From positions 1-64,000 of the forward strand of contig JBLHZY010000004.1 of NCBI GenBank assembly GCA_047631555.1: DNA of 64,000 nucleotides. The letters run 5' to 3'. This DNA is from JBLHZY01 sp047631555 (GTDB lineage Bacteria; Pseudomonadota; Alphaproteobacteria; Rhodobacterales; Rhodobacteraceae). Made by a program: the position numbers and the translations under genes. Under the pieces are notes generated by a model. It was given only the letters and a program-made list of their open reading frames with translations. It made no database searches and was not told the DNA's origin. Shown here one piece after another: positions 26,661-35,401 of the stretch (within the stretch, counting starts at the first letter, position 1; each line of letters opens with the position of its first letter).

Positions 26661-26682
26661 GGGCCCGCTCGAAGGCAGGCCC
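26661..26682 (-). promoter_or_regulatory. Intergenic stem-loop after the Liv-type binding-protein gene
   Basis: Inverted repeat GGGCC / GGCCC around CGCTCGAAGGCA, between the substrate-binding-protein gene and livG. It shares the core CCCGCYCGAAGGCAGGCC with the stem-loop after dctP. There is no T-run. Confidence 0.65.
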
Positions 26683-26690
26683 GGAAAGGT

Positions 26691-27962
26691 TTAGAGAAGC
26701 TGCAATTCGCCCGTGACAGGGATTTGCGGCGCAGGGCCATTGGCCACGATCTTGAGCGCGATATCGTCGCCCTCTTTTTGCCACTGGCCCGCAACCAAGG
26801 GGGTTTTGGAGACGTTCTTGACCGGCCCCGTTGACCAATCGACCGGGCCAACAATCGTATTCATCTTGGTGCTGGCAATCGCGGCGGTTACGGCCTGCGC
26901 ATCCTCAAGGTCTTCTGCGCGCGCAATAACATCGGCAACGACCTCAAACAGTGCGTGTTTAAAGCCAATCGGCTGGGTCCATGGGCGACCTGTGGATTGG
27001 CTATAGCCATTGGCCAAATCAGCGGCCGAGCTGCCCGTCAGCGACGAGGCAAACGGGTGCGACGGAGACCACCAAACCTCGGACGAAAGCCCAACGCCGC
27101 GCTCGCCCAAGCCCTTGATGACGGACGGGAAAAGCAGCGCCTTGCCGATGGTGACGATCTTGGGATTGAAGCCTTGCTGGGCGGCTTGCGACCAGAATGT
27201 GCCGAAATCAGGCGGGATCATATTGCCAGTAACGATCTCGCAACCCGCCTCTTTGAAGGCATTGATATAGTTCGAGAAATCGTCAGACATCGGCTGATAA
27301 CGGCCCGGATCGATCAGATCATATCCGGCAGCAGCCAGCGGCTTGGGCAGGCCAAGTTCAGCATCGCCCCAAGCGTTGCCATCAGCATCATTGGGGAACA
27401 GCCCGCCGACCTTTTTCGCAACGCCCGTTCCGCCCCACATATCGAGGAAAGCGGCGATGACATCCTCAAGACCCCAGAAGAAGTGATAGGTATTTTGGAA
27501 GCCCTCAGCAGGATTGCCGCCGCGCCCAAAAAAGTAGGGCTGCCATGGGCAATCGGTCGTGATGCAGGGGACTTCATTTAGCTCAGCCTGATCCGCGACC
27601 GGGTTGACCGTATCGGGGGTTGAGGCGGCGACGATGATATCGACCTCATCGTCCAACAACAGCTCGCTAGCCACCTCGGCGGCGCGGTTTGGATTGGACT
27701 GGCTGTCTTTGGAGATGATCTCGACATTCCATTGCTTGCCGTTGTTGGCAATGCCGCCTGCGAACTTCTTTGAGATCGCCGAAAGGATATAATCGTCGGC
27801 CTCGGCAAATCCGGCCAAGGGGCCTGTGCGCGGGCTGACATGCCCGATCTTCAACGTCGGTGTTTTGGCATAGGCGCGGGTCGCTGTTAGCAGCGCCGGC
27901 ATGGCCAATGTTGCAGCAGCTCCGCCCATAAATGCGCGGCGCCCTTTGGTATTTTTAATCAT
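26691..27962 (-). CDS. Liv-type ABC substrate-binding protein with Tat-like signal
   Basis: A 423-residue periplasmic-binding protein (Peripla_BP_6 fold). The N-terminus MIKNTKGRRAFMGGAAATLAMPALLTATRAYA is a twin-arginine-type signal (GRRAFMGG). The mature start TPTLKIGHVSPRTGPLAGFAEADDY is the standard first strand and ligand loop. GGGAGGAG before ATG fixes the start at 27962. Relatives bind amides, urea-like compounds, branched amino acids or aromatic acids; the ligand cannot be deduced. It lies 61 bases downstream of the 3-hydroxyacid dehydrogenase gene and precedes livGFHM, separated from livG by the stem-loop. Confidence 0.9.
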   Translation of the reverse strand: MIKNTKGRRAFMGGAAATLAMPALLTATRAYAKTPTLKIGHVSPRTGPLAGFAEADDYILSAISKKFAGGIANNGKQWNVEIISKDSQSNPNRAAEVASELLLDDEVDIIVAASTPDTVNPVADQAELNEVPCITTDCPWQPYFFGRGGNPAEGFQNTYHFFWGLEDVIAAFLDMWGGTGVAKKVGGLFPNDADGNAWGDAELGLPKPLAAAGYDLIDPGRYQPMSDDFSNYINAFKEAGCEIVTGNMIPPDFGTFWSQAAQQGFNPKIVTIGKALLFPSVIKGLGERGVGLSSEVWWSPSHPFASSLTGSSAADLANGYSQSTGRPWTQPIGFKHALFEVVADVIARAEDLEDAQAVTAAIASTKMNTIVGPVDWSTGPVKNVSKTPLVAGQWQKEGDDIALKIVANGPAPQIPVTGELQLL

Positions 27963-28023
27963 AACAAACTCCTCCCATGAGTTAATAATGCACCCTGATA
28001 TCCGCCTACCTGTTTCCGGTAGG

Positions 28024-28950
28024 TTACGGTTCCAGAATGCCGTCCAATTTTCGCAAATGGGTTGTGACGCGATTGCGGACCTTTGCGGCCTCTTCATCCG
28101 TCCATTTGCGAAACCCTTCGCCTGATTTCATGCCAAGTTTGCCGTCCGCCACGAGCTTTTCCAGATAGGGCGACGGGCCCGGGCGACCATCGAGATCGGC
28201 CAAAACCTGTGAGTGAATATCCAGCGTCAGTTCAGTGCCGACAAGATCGGCGTTTTCCAATGGCCCCAGCACAGACAAGCGCCGCCCGAAGCAAGATTTA
28301 ACAACGGTATCAACCGACTCTGCGTCGCAAATGCCGCGCTCGACAAGGTTGATCGCCTCGCGCCACATCGCATGTTGCAGCCGATTGCCGATAAAGCCGG
28401 GAACATCTTGTTCGACCCGAACTGGGGTCTTTTTGGCGTCCTTGAGCAGCGCCATCATGAAATCCATTGTCGCGTCGGATGTCCACTTGGTGCGGATCAC
28501 TTCAACGAGCGGGATCATATGCGGCGGGTTCCACCAATGGGTTCCGATGGCGCGGGTTTTGTCTTGCAGTTTTGCCATGATCTTAGTGATCGGCATCACG
28601 CTGGTGTTGGAAGCCAGAATACAATTTGCTGGCGCGTGGGCTTCAATCTCGGCAAAGATGGATTGCTTTAGTTCAAGCTTTTCCGGGGCGGCCTCAAACA
28701 CCGCAACCGCCTTGCCAACGGCGCCGGGGATCGACGAGACGATCTCGATTTTCTTGAGGATTTTGGCGATGCGGGCCTCGCTCTCGCCCATCAAGCCAAG
28801 GCTTTCAGCGATCCGGGCAGAAACGCTTGCGCGCGCCTCGTCCACCGGATCAGTGATGGTCACATATTGCCCGGCACGCGCCAAGGTTAGCGCGATACCA
28901 TGGCCCATCAGCCCGGCGCCGATGACGGCAAATTGTTGGTTCTTTTCCAT
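28024..28950 (-). CDS. 3-hydroxyacyl-CoA dehydrogenase-family 3-hydroxyacid dehydrogenase
   Basis: A 308-residue NAD-dependent dehydrogenase of the 3HCDH family. The Rossmann motif is AVIGAGLMGHGIALTLA (residues ~8-24). The catalytic His lies in AIGTHWWNPPHMIPLVEVI (~140-158), with the Glu of the dyad following, and the C-terminal helical domain contains DVPGFIGNRLQHAMWREAINL. Length and the WNPP motif are closer to stand-alone gulonate/carnitine-type dehydrogenases than to the fatty-acid oxidation enzyme. It sits three bases after the SDR gene. With the BKACE enzyme downstream it could convert a 3-hydroxy acid to a 3-keto acid for cleavage. Confidence 0.87.
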   Translation of the reverse strand: MEKNQQFAVIGAGLMGHGIALTLARAGQYVTITDPVDEARASVSARIAESLGLMGESEARIAKILKKIEIVSSIPGAVGKAVAVFEAAPEKLELKQSIFAEIEAHAPANCILASNTSVMPITKIMAKLQDKTRAIGTHWWNPPHMIPLVEVIRTKWTSDATMDFMMALLKDAKKTPVRVEQDVPGFIGNRLQHAMWREAINLVERGICDAESVDTVVKSCFGRRLSVLGPLENADLVGTELTLDIHSQVLADLDGRPGPSPYLEKLVADGKLGMKSGEGFRKWTDEEAAKVRNRVTTHLRKLDGILEP

Positions 28951-28953
28951 ACC

Positions 28954-29751
28954 TCAGCCCGCCGTATAGCCGCCGTCAGCATACAAAATATGCCCGGTGT
29001 AAAAATCAGACGCCTTGGAGGCGAGGAAGAGCAAAGGCCCCGCCAAATCCTCCGGCTCGCCCAAACGCCCCTTTGGCACGCGGGTCAAAAATCCATCACG
29101 AACGGCCTTAGCATCATCGGTATCTTCAAACATCCACGCGGTGAGCGGGCTTCTGAAAACCGTTGGTGCGATTGCATTGACGGTAATCCCCGTTGGCCCA
29201 AGCTCGCAGCCAAGCGCTTTGGTCATCCCATCAACAGCCGCTTTGGACGCGCAATAAGCCGTATAGCCCGCCGGATGCCCCAAAAGCCCGCGCGCCGAGG
29301 AAACCAGAACGATCTTGCCGCCCCCGCCTTGCGCTTTCATCTGTTTGGTCGCCGCGCGCGCCAAGAGCCAGCTTTGCGTCACATTGGCATCCATCACGGT
29401 GGTAAAAGAGGCGACATCCATTTCATCGATCTTGGCGACCTTGTTCATCCCGCTTGCGACCACAAGAATATCGAGCATCCCGTATGCGGCCACGACGCCG
29501 TCAACCATTGCCGCGCAAGCCGCCTCATCGGAGGGGCGCGCATTTAGCTCGGTAACTTCGGCCCCCATGCCCCGGCATTCGGCTGCGATCTCGGCCAGCG
29601 CCGCCGCGTTGCCCGCCGCCAAAACCAGCTTGCATCCGGCCCCGGCAAGCACCCGCGCAGCGACCATGCCAAAGGCCCCAGACGCGCCAGTAATCAGCGC
29701 CGTTTTGCCCGCGACTTCGAACATCGAAAGGGGGTTTGTCATTGCGGTCAT
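28954..29751 (-). CDS. Short-chain dehydrogenase/reductase (SDR)
   Basis: A 265-residue classical SDR. The cofactor motif is TGASGAFGMVAARVL (TGxxGxxG), followed by the catalytic Ser in KIVLVSSARG and YxxxK in YTAYCASKAAVDGMTKAL. The C-terminus FLASKASDFYTGHILYADGGYTAG is standard. The start at 29751 overlaps the cupin-gene stop by ATGA. It would oxidise a hydroxyl group of the pathway substrate; the exact step is unknown. Confidence 0.9.
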   Translation of the reverse strand: MTAMTNPLSMFEVAGKTALITGASGAFGMVAARVLAGAGCKLVLAAGNAAALAEIAAECRGMGAEVTELNARPSDEAACAAMVDGVVAAYGMLDILVVASGMNKVAKIDEMDVASFTTVMDANVTQSWLLARAATKQMKAQGGGGKIVLVSSARGLLGHPAGYTAYCASKAAVDGMTKALGCELGPTGITVNAIAPTVFRSPLTAWMFEDTDDAKAVRDGFLTRVPKGRLGEPEDLAGPLLFLASKASDFYTGHILYADGGYTAG

Positions 29752-30098
29752 TGTTTGGACTCCGGCGGATAGGGGATCACGACAAGCATCGTGCACGTTT
29801 GGTTGGATCGGTTCTCGATTTTGCGGATCTCATGGGGGGCGATTGTGCAGCTGTCATAGCGGCCCAAGACGACTTCTGCGCCATCCGCGATGACCGTCAT
29901 TTCGCCCTCAAGCACGACGTAGACTTTCTCAAACGGTGTGCTGTCCGGCCCTGCGCCGCCACCGGGCAGAAATTGGGATAGTCCGACCCATTGGTTCGTC
30001 GGGCCGCCATCTTCAAACCCTTGCAAGCGAAGCCCTGCGCAGCCGAAATGATTGGGCGCCTCATAGGGCTCGGCGTCTTGAAATTTCTTGGTCAGCAT
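29748..30098 (-). CDS. Small cupin-domain protein
   Basis: A 116-residue single-cupin protein. Cupin motif 1 is spread over FLPGGGAGPDSTPFEKVYVVLEGEMTVI and motif 2 over YDSCTIAPHEIRKIENRSNQTCTMLVV. Only one of the usual metal His residues (APHEIRK) is clear, so metal binding is uncertain. GGAGGAG precedes the ATG at 30098; a longer open frame upstream has no ribosome site. It is coupled to the SDR gene by overlap and probably acts as a small enzyme or isomerase of the catabolic route. Confidence 0.82.
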   Translation of the reverse strand: MLTKKFQDAEPYEAPNHFGCAGLRLQGFEDGGPTNQWVGLSQFLPGGGAGPDSTPFEKVYVVLEGEMTVIADGAEVVLGRYDSCTIAPHEIRKIENRSNQTCTMLVVIPYPPESKQ

Positions 30099-30163
30099 GG
30101 GCTCTCCTCCCCGCGTGTCGATTGCTTGTGCTGCGCCTAAAGCGGCGCAGCACATTTGCGCAA

Positions 30164-31000
30164 TTAGAAGTCTTCGCCGGCCTCGATACGATATTGTTGG
30201 CCCTTGTCGATCATCGCCACGAGGCGAATGATACAGCCGTCGCCGCGATCCCAATTCCAGGGGAAGAAGGCAAAAGTACAGCGCTTGCCAGTAACGGCAT
30301 CAAGATCGCCGCCAACGTTTTCAATGCCCAAAATACCGTTTTTGAACAGGATGTTATGCACCGGTTCCCAATCTGGGAAGGCCTCTTCCCAATCAATGCC
30401 GCCGGACCATTCTTTATACTCTTTGGCAAGATGCGGCAGCAGCGGGCCGTTGCGATGCGGACCGATCGCGGTTGCTAGCGGGTGGTCATTTGCTTGGGTA
30501 TCATGGCCCACAACTTTGACGCCTTTTTCAACCATCCACTCACCGGCAGAGGCGACAAACCCGGGGCAATAGGCAAAGTAATCGCCGTCTTCATATTGTT
30601 TGTGCCAGCCGGTGTTGATGATCAAAACATCGCCCTTACGGATCGCATGGCCACAAGCTTTTTCCAGATCTTCGCCGGTGATCGGCTCCCATTTTTTCTT
30701 TGGCAGAGAAACAACAAGCCCGGTCCCAAAGAAATGCGGCAGCGGCACTTCGTCGATAAAGGCGGTCCCTTGAACCACATGCGCAGGCGCATCAATATGG
30801 GTCGTGGCGTGCATCGTTGTGGTGATGCGCTGGCTCAAGACGCCGGACTTCGCCATGTAATGAATGCGCTCGATCTTGGTGTCTTCGAAATAGGGCCAGT
30901 TTGGATTTTGAAACCCGAAGCGATGGCTGAGATTGTAAAACTCAATCCCCATCGAATTGTTGGTGTTTTCCTCGAAATCGGTTCCACGGATATTGATCAC
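30164..31000 (-). CDS. Cyclase-family metal hydrolase (kynurenine-formamidase-like)
   Basis: A 278-residue protein of the putative-cyclase family. The metal motif appears as HATTHIDAPAH (residues 64-74), a variant of HxGTHxDxPxH with Thr for Gly. A second conserved stretch is DVLIINTGWHKQY and KVVGHDTQANDHP. The start is taken as GTG at 31000 because AGGAGG lies seven bases upstream; an in-frame extension to 31036 would put that site inside the gene. Relatives hydrolyse formylkynurenine, isatin or cyclic amides. It is the first gene of the long operon, so ring or amide opening may be an early step. Confidence 0.87.
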   Translation of the reverse strand: MINIRGTDFEENTNNSMGIEFYNLSHRFGFQNPNWPYFEDTKIERIHYMAKSGVLSQRITTTMHATTHIDAPAHVVQGTAFIDEVPLPHFFGTGLVVSLPKKKWEPITGEDLEKACGHAIRKGDVLIINTGWHKQYEDGDYFAYCPGFVASAGEWMVEKGVKVVGHDTQANDHPLATAIGPHRNGPLLPHLAKEYKEWSGGIDWEEAFPDWEPVHNILFKNGILGIENVGGDLDAVTGKRCTFAFFPWNWDRGDGCIIRLVAMIDKGQQYRIEAGEDF

Positions 31001-31232
31001 TGGCAGTCCTCCTCTGTTCGCGAAAACTGGCCTCACCAGCGTTCGCGTTATAAAATCCTGAATGTTGGATGTTCCTCCATCCCTCCTGTATAGTGATGCA
31101 TGCGCACCGCATTACGGTCAAGATAATTATTGCATTGCAGTACAAGCGTACCGTATGGTGGGTTTGGCAAATGCTTTGTAACTGAAATTCCCAACGCTGA
31201 GACAGTGTGAAACGAGAAGTGTGAGTTAGACA

Positions 31233-32006
31233 ATGGACGGATCAGAGTTGGATAAGCCTCAGAATCGCAACGGAATTCAGGTCATTGGCCGCGCGGCTTC
31301 GATCCTTCGGGCGCTGCGTGATGATCCTCAGGGCATGTCTTTGGGGCAAATCGCCGATACGGTCGGCTTGGCTCGCAGTACGGTACAGCGAATCGTTTCT
31401 GCTTTGCAGGAAGAGCGCCTTGTCGTGACTTCTGGCACTGGTGGAATTCGCCTTGGCCCCGAAATCACGACGCTTGCAGGGGCGACAAAATTCAGCATCG
31501 CGGATCTTTGCCGGCCGCTTTTGACCGATCTGGTTCGCTCTTGTGGCGAGACGGCGGATCTTTCCTGCCTTCGCGGCCCTGACATGATCTTTCTTGATCA
31601 AGTCGCCGGAACGCATCGATTGCGCGCGATCTCCTCCGTGGGCGATGTATTCCCGCTAACCGATACCGCGAATGGCCGCGCTGTTTTGGCGATGATGCCG
31701 CGCGACCGGGCCAAGAAATTGACCGAAGCGGAATGGGTGCGGCGCGGCACGCCGGGCGTTTGGTCAGAGTTCGCAGCCCTTCTCGACAGGGTGGAGGCAA
31801 CAGGCATCGCATGGGATCGCGAAGAGCATACGCCGGGCATTTCCGCGATGGGTTTTGCCTTTGTGGACTGGTCCGGCGATCTTCATGCCATTTCGGTTCC
31901 GGTTCCCGCGAGCCGGTTTGAGCGGGTCGAGAAAATCATCGAAGGCGAATTGACCAAATTGCGCGGCAAGGTTCTGGCAGCGATTAACCCTGCGCGCCCT
32001 AGCTGA
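31233..32006 (+). CDS. IclR-family transcriptional regulator (head of long catabolic operon)
   Basis: A 257-residue regulator. The winged helix covers residues ~15-80 (IGRAASILRALRDDPQGMSLGQIADTV, then LARSTVQRIVSALQEERLV). The effector domain follows (LCRPLLTDLVRSCGETADLSCL, DMIFLDQVAGTHRLRAISSVGDVFPL, DTANGRAVLAMM, GISAMGFAF). It is divergent from the cyclase gene with 232 bases between the starts. The spacer has a small palindrome GTAC-AAGC-GTAC at 31140-31151 that could be its operator. By position it should control the 15326-31000 operon in response to the substrate. Confidence 0.9.
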   Translation: MDGSELDKPQNRNGIQVIGRAASILRALRDDPQGMSLGQIADTVGLARSTVQRIVSALQEERLVVTSGTGGIRLGPEITTLAGATKFSIADLCRPLLTDLVRSCGETADLSCLRGPDMIFLDQVAGTHRLRAISSVGDVFPLTDTANGRAVLAMMPRDRAKKLTEAEWVRRGTPGVWSEFAALLDRVEATGIAWDREEHTPGISAMGFAFVDWSGDLHAISVPVPASRFERVEKIIEGELTKLRGKVLAAINPARPS

Positions 32007-32714
32007 TCGGCTGGTTTGCCAAAGTCACAATGCATTTTCTGGCCGCATGTATCTGCCCCTCAATCTTTGCCACCCTCTGCGCAGAGGAGGCCGCGAGCAA
32101 GCTTTCATGAAACGCTTGAAGCGCAGATCCAAGCGCAACCGAGCCGTCCAGATTTATCCGATCTTAGCATATCACAAAATCAAAAACGAAAGAAATCGCG
32201 TCGCGCATTGCGGCATCTTCTCTGGAGTTTCTTGCGCAACCGGTTCAGATGCGGCGTTAGGTGAAACTTTACGATGCCTGTTGTTGGGGCCTGATAAAGC
32301 GATATCCATTGGCCCGCTTTCGCCAAGTAGGGTGTTGCGCCGGAAGCATCTAAAAGGATGCAAGCAAAGTCTTTAAGAAATCGCCTGCGCAATCTTCCAT
32401 TAAGAAGGCGCATTCCTCTTCGAGGAAGGCTTAGGGCGTTGACGTTGAAAAGCATGCGTTCGTCATAAAGCCCTGTGTTTCCACCAATTTCTTGTAGTGG
32501 TTTTCGACCTTGGCGCGCCACGGATTCTTGAGCGAGCCAAGCCTACAAACATAGTTTCCCGCTCCGCCTTTTTCGGTGACGCGAAAGACCCGCGTTTAGT
32601 AGCGCTTGAAGGCGGGCTTGAGAGGATGAAGACCAAACGGCTTATGCGGGCGAAACCGTCTAACGGCGATCTGGGCACGTTTTTCGGTGCCGTGAAACGC
32701 CATCATCGGCTAAC
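32007..32714 (-). other. Gene-poor stretch with decayed coding remnants
   Basis: About 700 bases without a convincing gene. On the minus strand, bases 32580-32431 read as a sensible peptide (KNPWRAKVENHYKKLVETQGF is part of it) ending at a stop. Upstream the same strand is readable only after a frame change, and downstream the frame continues after the stop (FLEEECAFLMEDCAGDF). This pattern suggests an old, broken gene. I do not recognise the family. No terminal repeats or transposase motifs were found. Confidence 0.4.
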
Positions 32715-34025
32715 TCAGACCCCCAAGCGATCTCTTAGCGCGTAATACCACGAGCCCATCATCGAATATGGAACGCGCAGCATCCGCCCGCCCGGGAACG
32801 GGTACCAAGGGACGTTTGCAAAGACGTCAAAGCGGGATTTATCGCCGTCGACGGCCTCTGCCAGAATGCGCCCGAATGTATGCGAGCCGGTGACCCCGTG
32901 GCCGCTATAGCCGTGCGCGTAATAGGTGTTGTCGCCAAGTCGGCCCATCTGCGGCACGCGGCTAAAGGAGAGGGCGAAATTGCCGCTCCATGCGTGATCG
33001 ATTTGGATGCCTTTGAGAGCGGGATAGACCTTTTCCATTGCTGGGCGCAGCTTGGCCTCGACATCGCGCGGATCGGTGCCGCCGTAAACGGTTCCCCCGC
33101 CAAAGATCAGCCGATTGTCGCCCGAGAGGCGGTAGTAATCCAAAATATAGCGGACATCTTCGACGCATTTATCGGTCGGCAGCAATGCTTTCGCCTGTTC
33201 GGGGCTGAGCGGTTTGGTCGCCATCATTTGGGTCGAGACGGGCATAACCCGCGATGTCAGCGCAGGCACGACATGCCCCAAATAGGCGTTACCGCACAGG
33301 ATCAATGTATTGCAAGTCATCGAGCCTTGGGCGGTTTTCACCACAGGCTTGGCCGCCTCGGTATTGGCATAGTTCACCGGCGATTGCTCATAGATCACGC
33401 CGCCGCATTTCTCGAAGGCCGCCGCTTCGCCAAGGCACAGATTAAGCGGGTGCATATGGCCGCCGGTGTGATCAATCATCCCGCCTTCATAGAGGTCCGA
33501 GCCGATATGATCGCGCAGCTGGGTCTTATCCAACATGTCTTGATTGTTGATCCCGTAAGAGGCCCAAAGCGCGCGCCGCGCCTCAAGCTCTTTGATATGC
33601 GCAGGCGTCAGGCCAACAAAGATATTCCCCTCCTTAAGATCGCATTTGATGTCGTAGGTTTTAACCCGCTCGCGGATAATCTCGCCGCCCTCTTGGACAA
33701 GTCCCGCGACGAAATTGGCGGTGTCTTGTCCATAGCGTTTGTTGATCGTTTGCAGGCTGGCGTTAAGCCCATTGACGATCTGACCGCCGTTACGCCCAGA
33801 CGCGCCCCAGCCCACTTGCGCGCCTTCAATGATCGCGACTTTATAGCCCTTTTCGGCCAAGTGAAGCCCGGTTGAGAGGCCACTATAACCCGCACCAACG
33901 ATGCAGATATCAATCTGCTGATCGCCGTTGAGAGGCGGGCGTTTGGGGGAGGGGTTGGCGCTTGCGGCGTAGTAGCTGGTTGTGTGGTTTGTCGTGCCAT
34001 TGGTGGCAAAAGTTTCAAGCGCCAT
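32715..34025 (-). CDS. puuB: FAD-dependent amine oxidase, gamma-glutamylputrescine oxidase-like
   Basis: A 436-residue DAO-family flavoenzyme. The FAD motif is DICIVGAGYSGLSTGLHLAEKGYKVAIIEG (residues ~38-67) and the motif GWGASGRNGGQIVNGL follows directly, as in PuuB/OrdL oxidases. The C-terminal FAD-binding segment is YYAHGYSGHGVTGSHTFGRILAEAV. It would oxidise gamma-glutamyl-putrescine or a similar glutamylated amine. The start shares one base with the stop of the glutamine-synthetase-like gene, so enzyme and ligase are coupled. The symbol is by similarity; other glutamylated amines are possible. Confidence 0.85.
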   Translation of the reverse strand: MALETFATNGTTNHTTSYYAASANPSPKRPPLNGDQQIDICIVGAGYSGLSTGLHLAEKGYKVAIIEGAQVGWGASGRNGGQIVNGLNASLQTINKRYGQDTANFVAGLVQEGGEIIRERVKTYDIKCDLKEGNIFVGLTPAHIKELEARRALWASYGINNQDMLDKTQLRDHIGSDLYEGGMIDHTGGHMHPLNLCLGEAAAFEKCGGVIYEQSPVNYANTEAAKPVVKTAQGSMTCNTLILCGNAYLGHVVPALTSRVMPVSTQMMATKPLSPEQAKALLPTDKCVEDVRYILDYYRLSGDNRLIFGGGTVYGGTDPRDVEAKLRPAMEKVYPALKGIQIDHAWSGNFALSFSRVPQMGRLGDNTYYAHGYSGHGVTGSHTFGRILAEAVDGDKSRFDVFANVPWYPFPGGRMLRVPYSMMGSWYYALRDRLGV

Positions 34026-35401
34026 CAGACGATCTCCAGATAGCTGTGATATTCGAAATCCGTAACGTGGCGCGCAAACCGCTTTAGTTCTTGGGTTTTA
34101 CACTCAACAAGCATGGTTTGGAGGCGCTTGGAAAAGATGGTTTGGACGTGGCTGCCGCGGTTAAACGCCTGGATCGCCGTCGCCCAATCGAGCGGCAGGT
34201 TATCGAGTTTAAGGCTATAGGCATCGCCCTCAATCGGGTCGGCGGGCTGCAATTTGTTCTCAATCCCAATGAGCGCGCCGCCAAGGATACTGGCAACAAC
34301 GAGGTAGGGATTTGCGTCAGCCCCGGCGACCCGGTGCTCGATACGGCGGGCCTTGTGATTGCCGCCGGGAATACGGATGGCGGCTGTGCGGTTTTCATAG
34401 CCCCAAGCGACGCCGGTTGGGGCGTGGGTGCCGGGCAGCAAGCGGCGGTAAGAGTTTTCATGCGGGGCGAAGGTCAGCGTGTTTTCCTGCATGGTTTCCA
34501 GCAAGCCCGCGACAGCATTCAGCATCAATGGCGTGCCCTCTTCGCCGCCGTTGTCAAACACGTTGACGCCATTCTCATCGACCAGACTGAAATGTACATG
34601 AAAACCGCTGCCAGAGCGCTCGCCGTAGGGCTTGGCCATGAAAGTCGCCGCCAAACCGTGCTTGCGGGCGATGCCGCGCACGAGGCGCTTGAAAAGCACA
34701 GCATCATCAGCCGCCTGAAGCGGATCATCGACATGCATCATATTGATTTCAAACTGGCCTGCGCCGTTTTCCGATATGGCGGCGTCGGCCGGAATGCCCT
34801 GCTCTTGACAGGCCTGATAGACATCGTTGAGGAAGCTATCAAAATGCTGCAATTCATCGAGCGAGAGCGCGCCATCGGAATCAAGCCGCTTGCCCGTCAC
34901 AGGAGAGCGCGGCGGCATGGGGCGCTCATCACTTGGATCGCAGAGATAGAATTCAAGTTCGGTGGCGACGACCGGGGTCAGTCCAAGCGCCTTGTAGCGC
35001 GCAACGACATTGGCCAGGGCATGGCGGGGATCGCCGACAAAAGGCGCGCCATCATCGGTATGCATCCAAAACATCGCCAACGCCGAGGGCTGACTTGTCC
35101 AATTCACCAAGACAATCGGGCGGCCCGTGTGTTCGCAAATCCCATCGGAATCGCCGGTTTCAAACACCAATTCGTTGTTCTCAATATCTTCGCCCCAAAC
35201 ATCCATGCTCAGGATCGAAAGCGGCATGCGCAAGCCGCCATCAAGGATCGATTTGGCCTTCTCAATCGGCAGCCGCTTGCCGCGCATGGTTCCGTTCAGA
35301 TCGCACACGCAGACAAAGACGGTCTCGATCTCAGGATGCTCCTGAAGCCAGCTTCTGATATTGGCTGCCGCTGGTGCGGGCGCGTCTTGAGGCTTGGTCA
35401 T
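34025..35401 (-). CDS. puuA: Glutamine synthetase-family ligase, gamma-glutamylpolyamine synthetase-like
   Basis: A 458-residue protein of the glutamine synthetase fold. Metal/ATP-site segments are visible: VVATELEFYLCDP, ISENGAGQFEINMMH, YGERSGSGFHVHFSL, SYRRLLPGTHAPTGVAWGYENRTAAIRIP and RRIEHRVAGADANPYLVVA. Such PuuA-like proteins glutamylate putrescine or other amines rather than ammonia, which is supported by the PuuB-like gene coupled to it. The start at 35401 (MTKPQD) is favoured over 35437, which would add a short Arg/Ser-containing tail. It lies divergent from the large PLP decarboxylase. Confidence 0.87.
   Translation of the reverse strand: MTKPQDAPAPAAANIRSWLQEHPEIETVFVCVCDLNGTMRGKRLPIEKAKSILDGGLRMPLSILSMDVWGEDIENNELVFETGDSDGICEHTGRPIVLVNWTSQPSALAMFWMHTDDGAPFVGDPRHALANVVARYKALGLTPVVATELEFYLCDPSDERPMPPRSPVTGKRLDSDGALSLDELQHFDSFLNDVYQACQEQGIPADAAISENGAGQFEINMMHVDDPLQAADDAVLFKRLVRGIARKHGLAATFMAKPYGERSGSGFHVHFSLVDENGVNVFDNGGEEGTPLMLNAVAGLLETMQENTLTFAPHENSYRRLLPGTHAPTGVAWGYENRTAAIRIPGGNHKARRIEHRVAGADANPYLVVASILGGALIGIENKLQPADPIEGDAYSLKLDNLPLDWATAIQAFNRGSHVQTIFSKRLQTMLVECKTQELKRFARHVTDFEYHSYLEIV

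Noticed and set aside
31140..31151. GTAC-AAGC-GTAC as the definite IclR operator
   Set aside because: The palindrome is short (four bases per arm) and occurs once in this spacer. Mentioned with the regulator but not listed as a site.
32497..32745. Plus-strand frame MVFDLGAPRILERAK in the gene-poor stretch
   Set aside because: It overlaps the end of the PuuB-like gene and the opposite strand gives a more natural peptide here.
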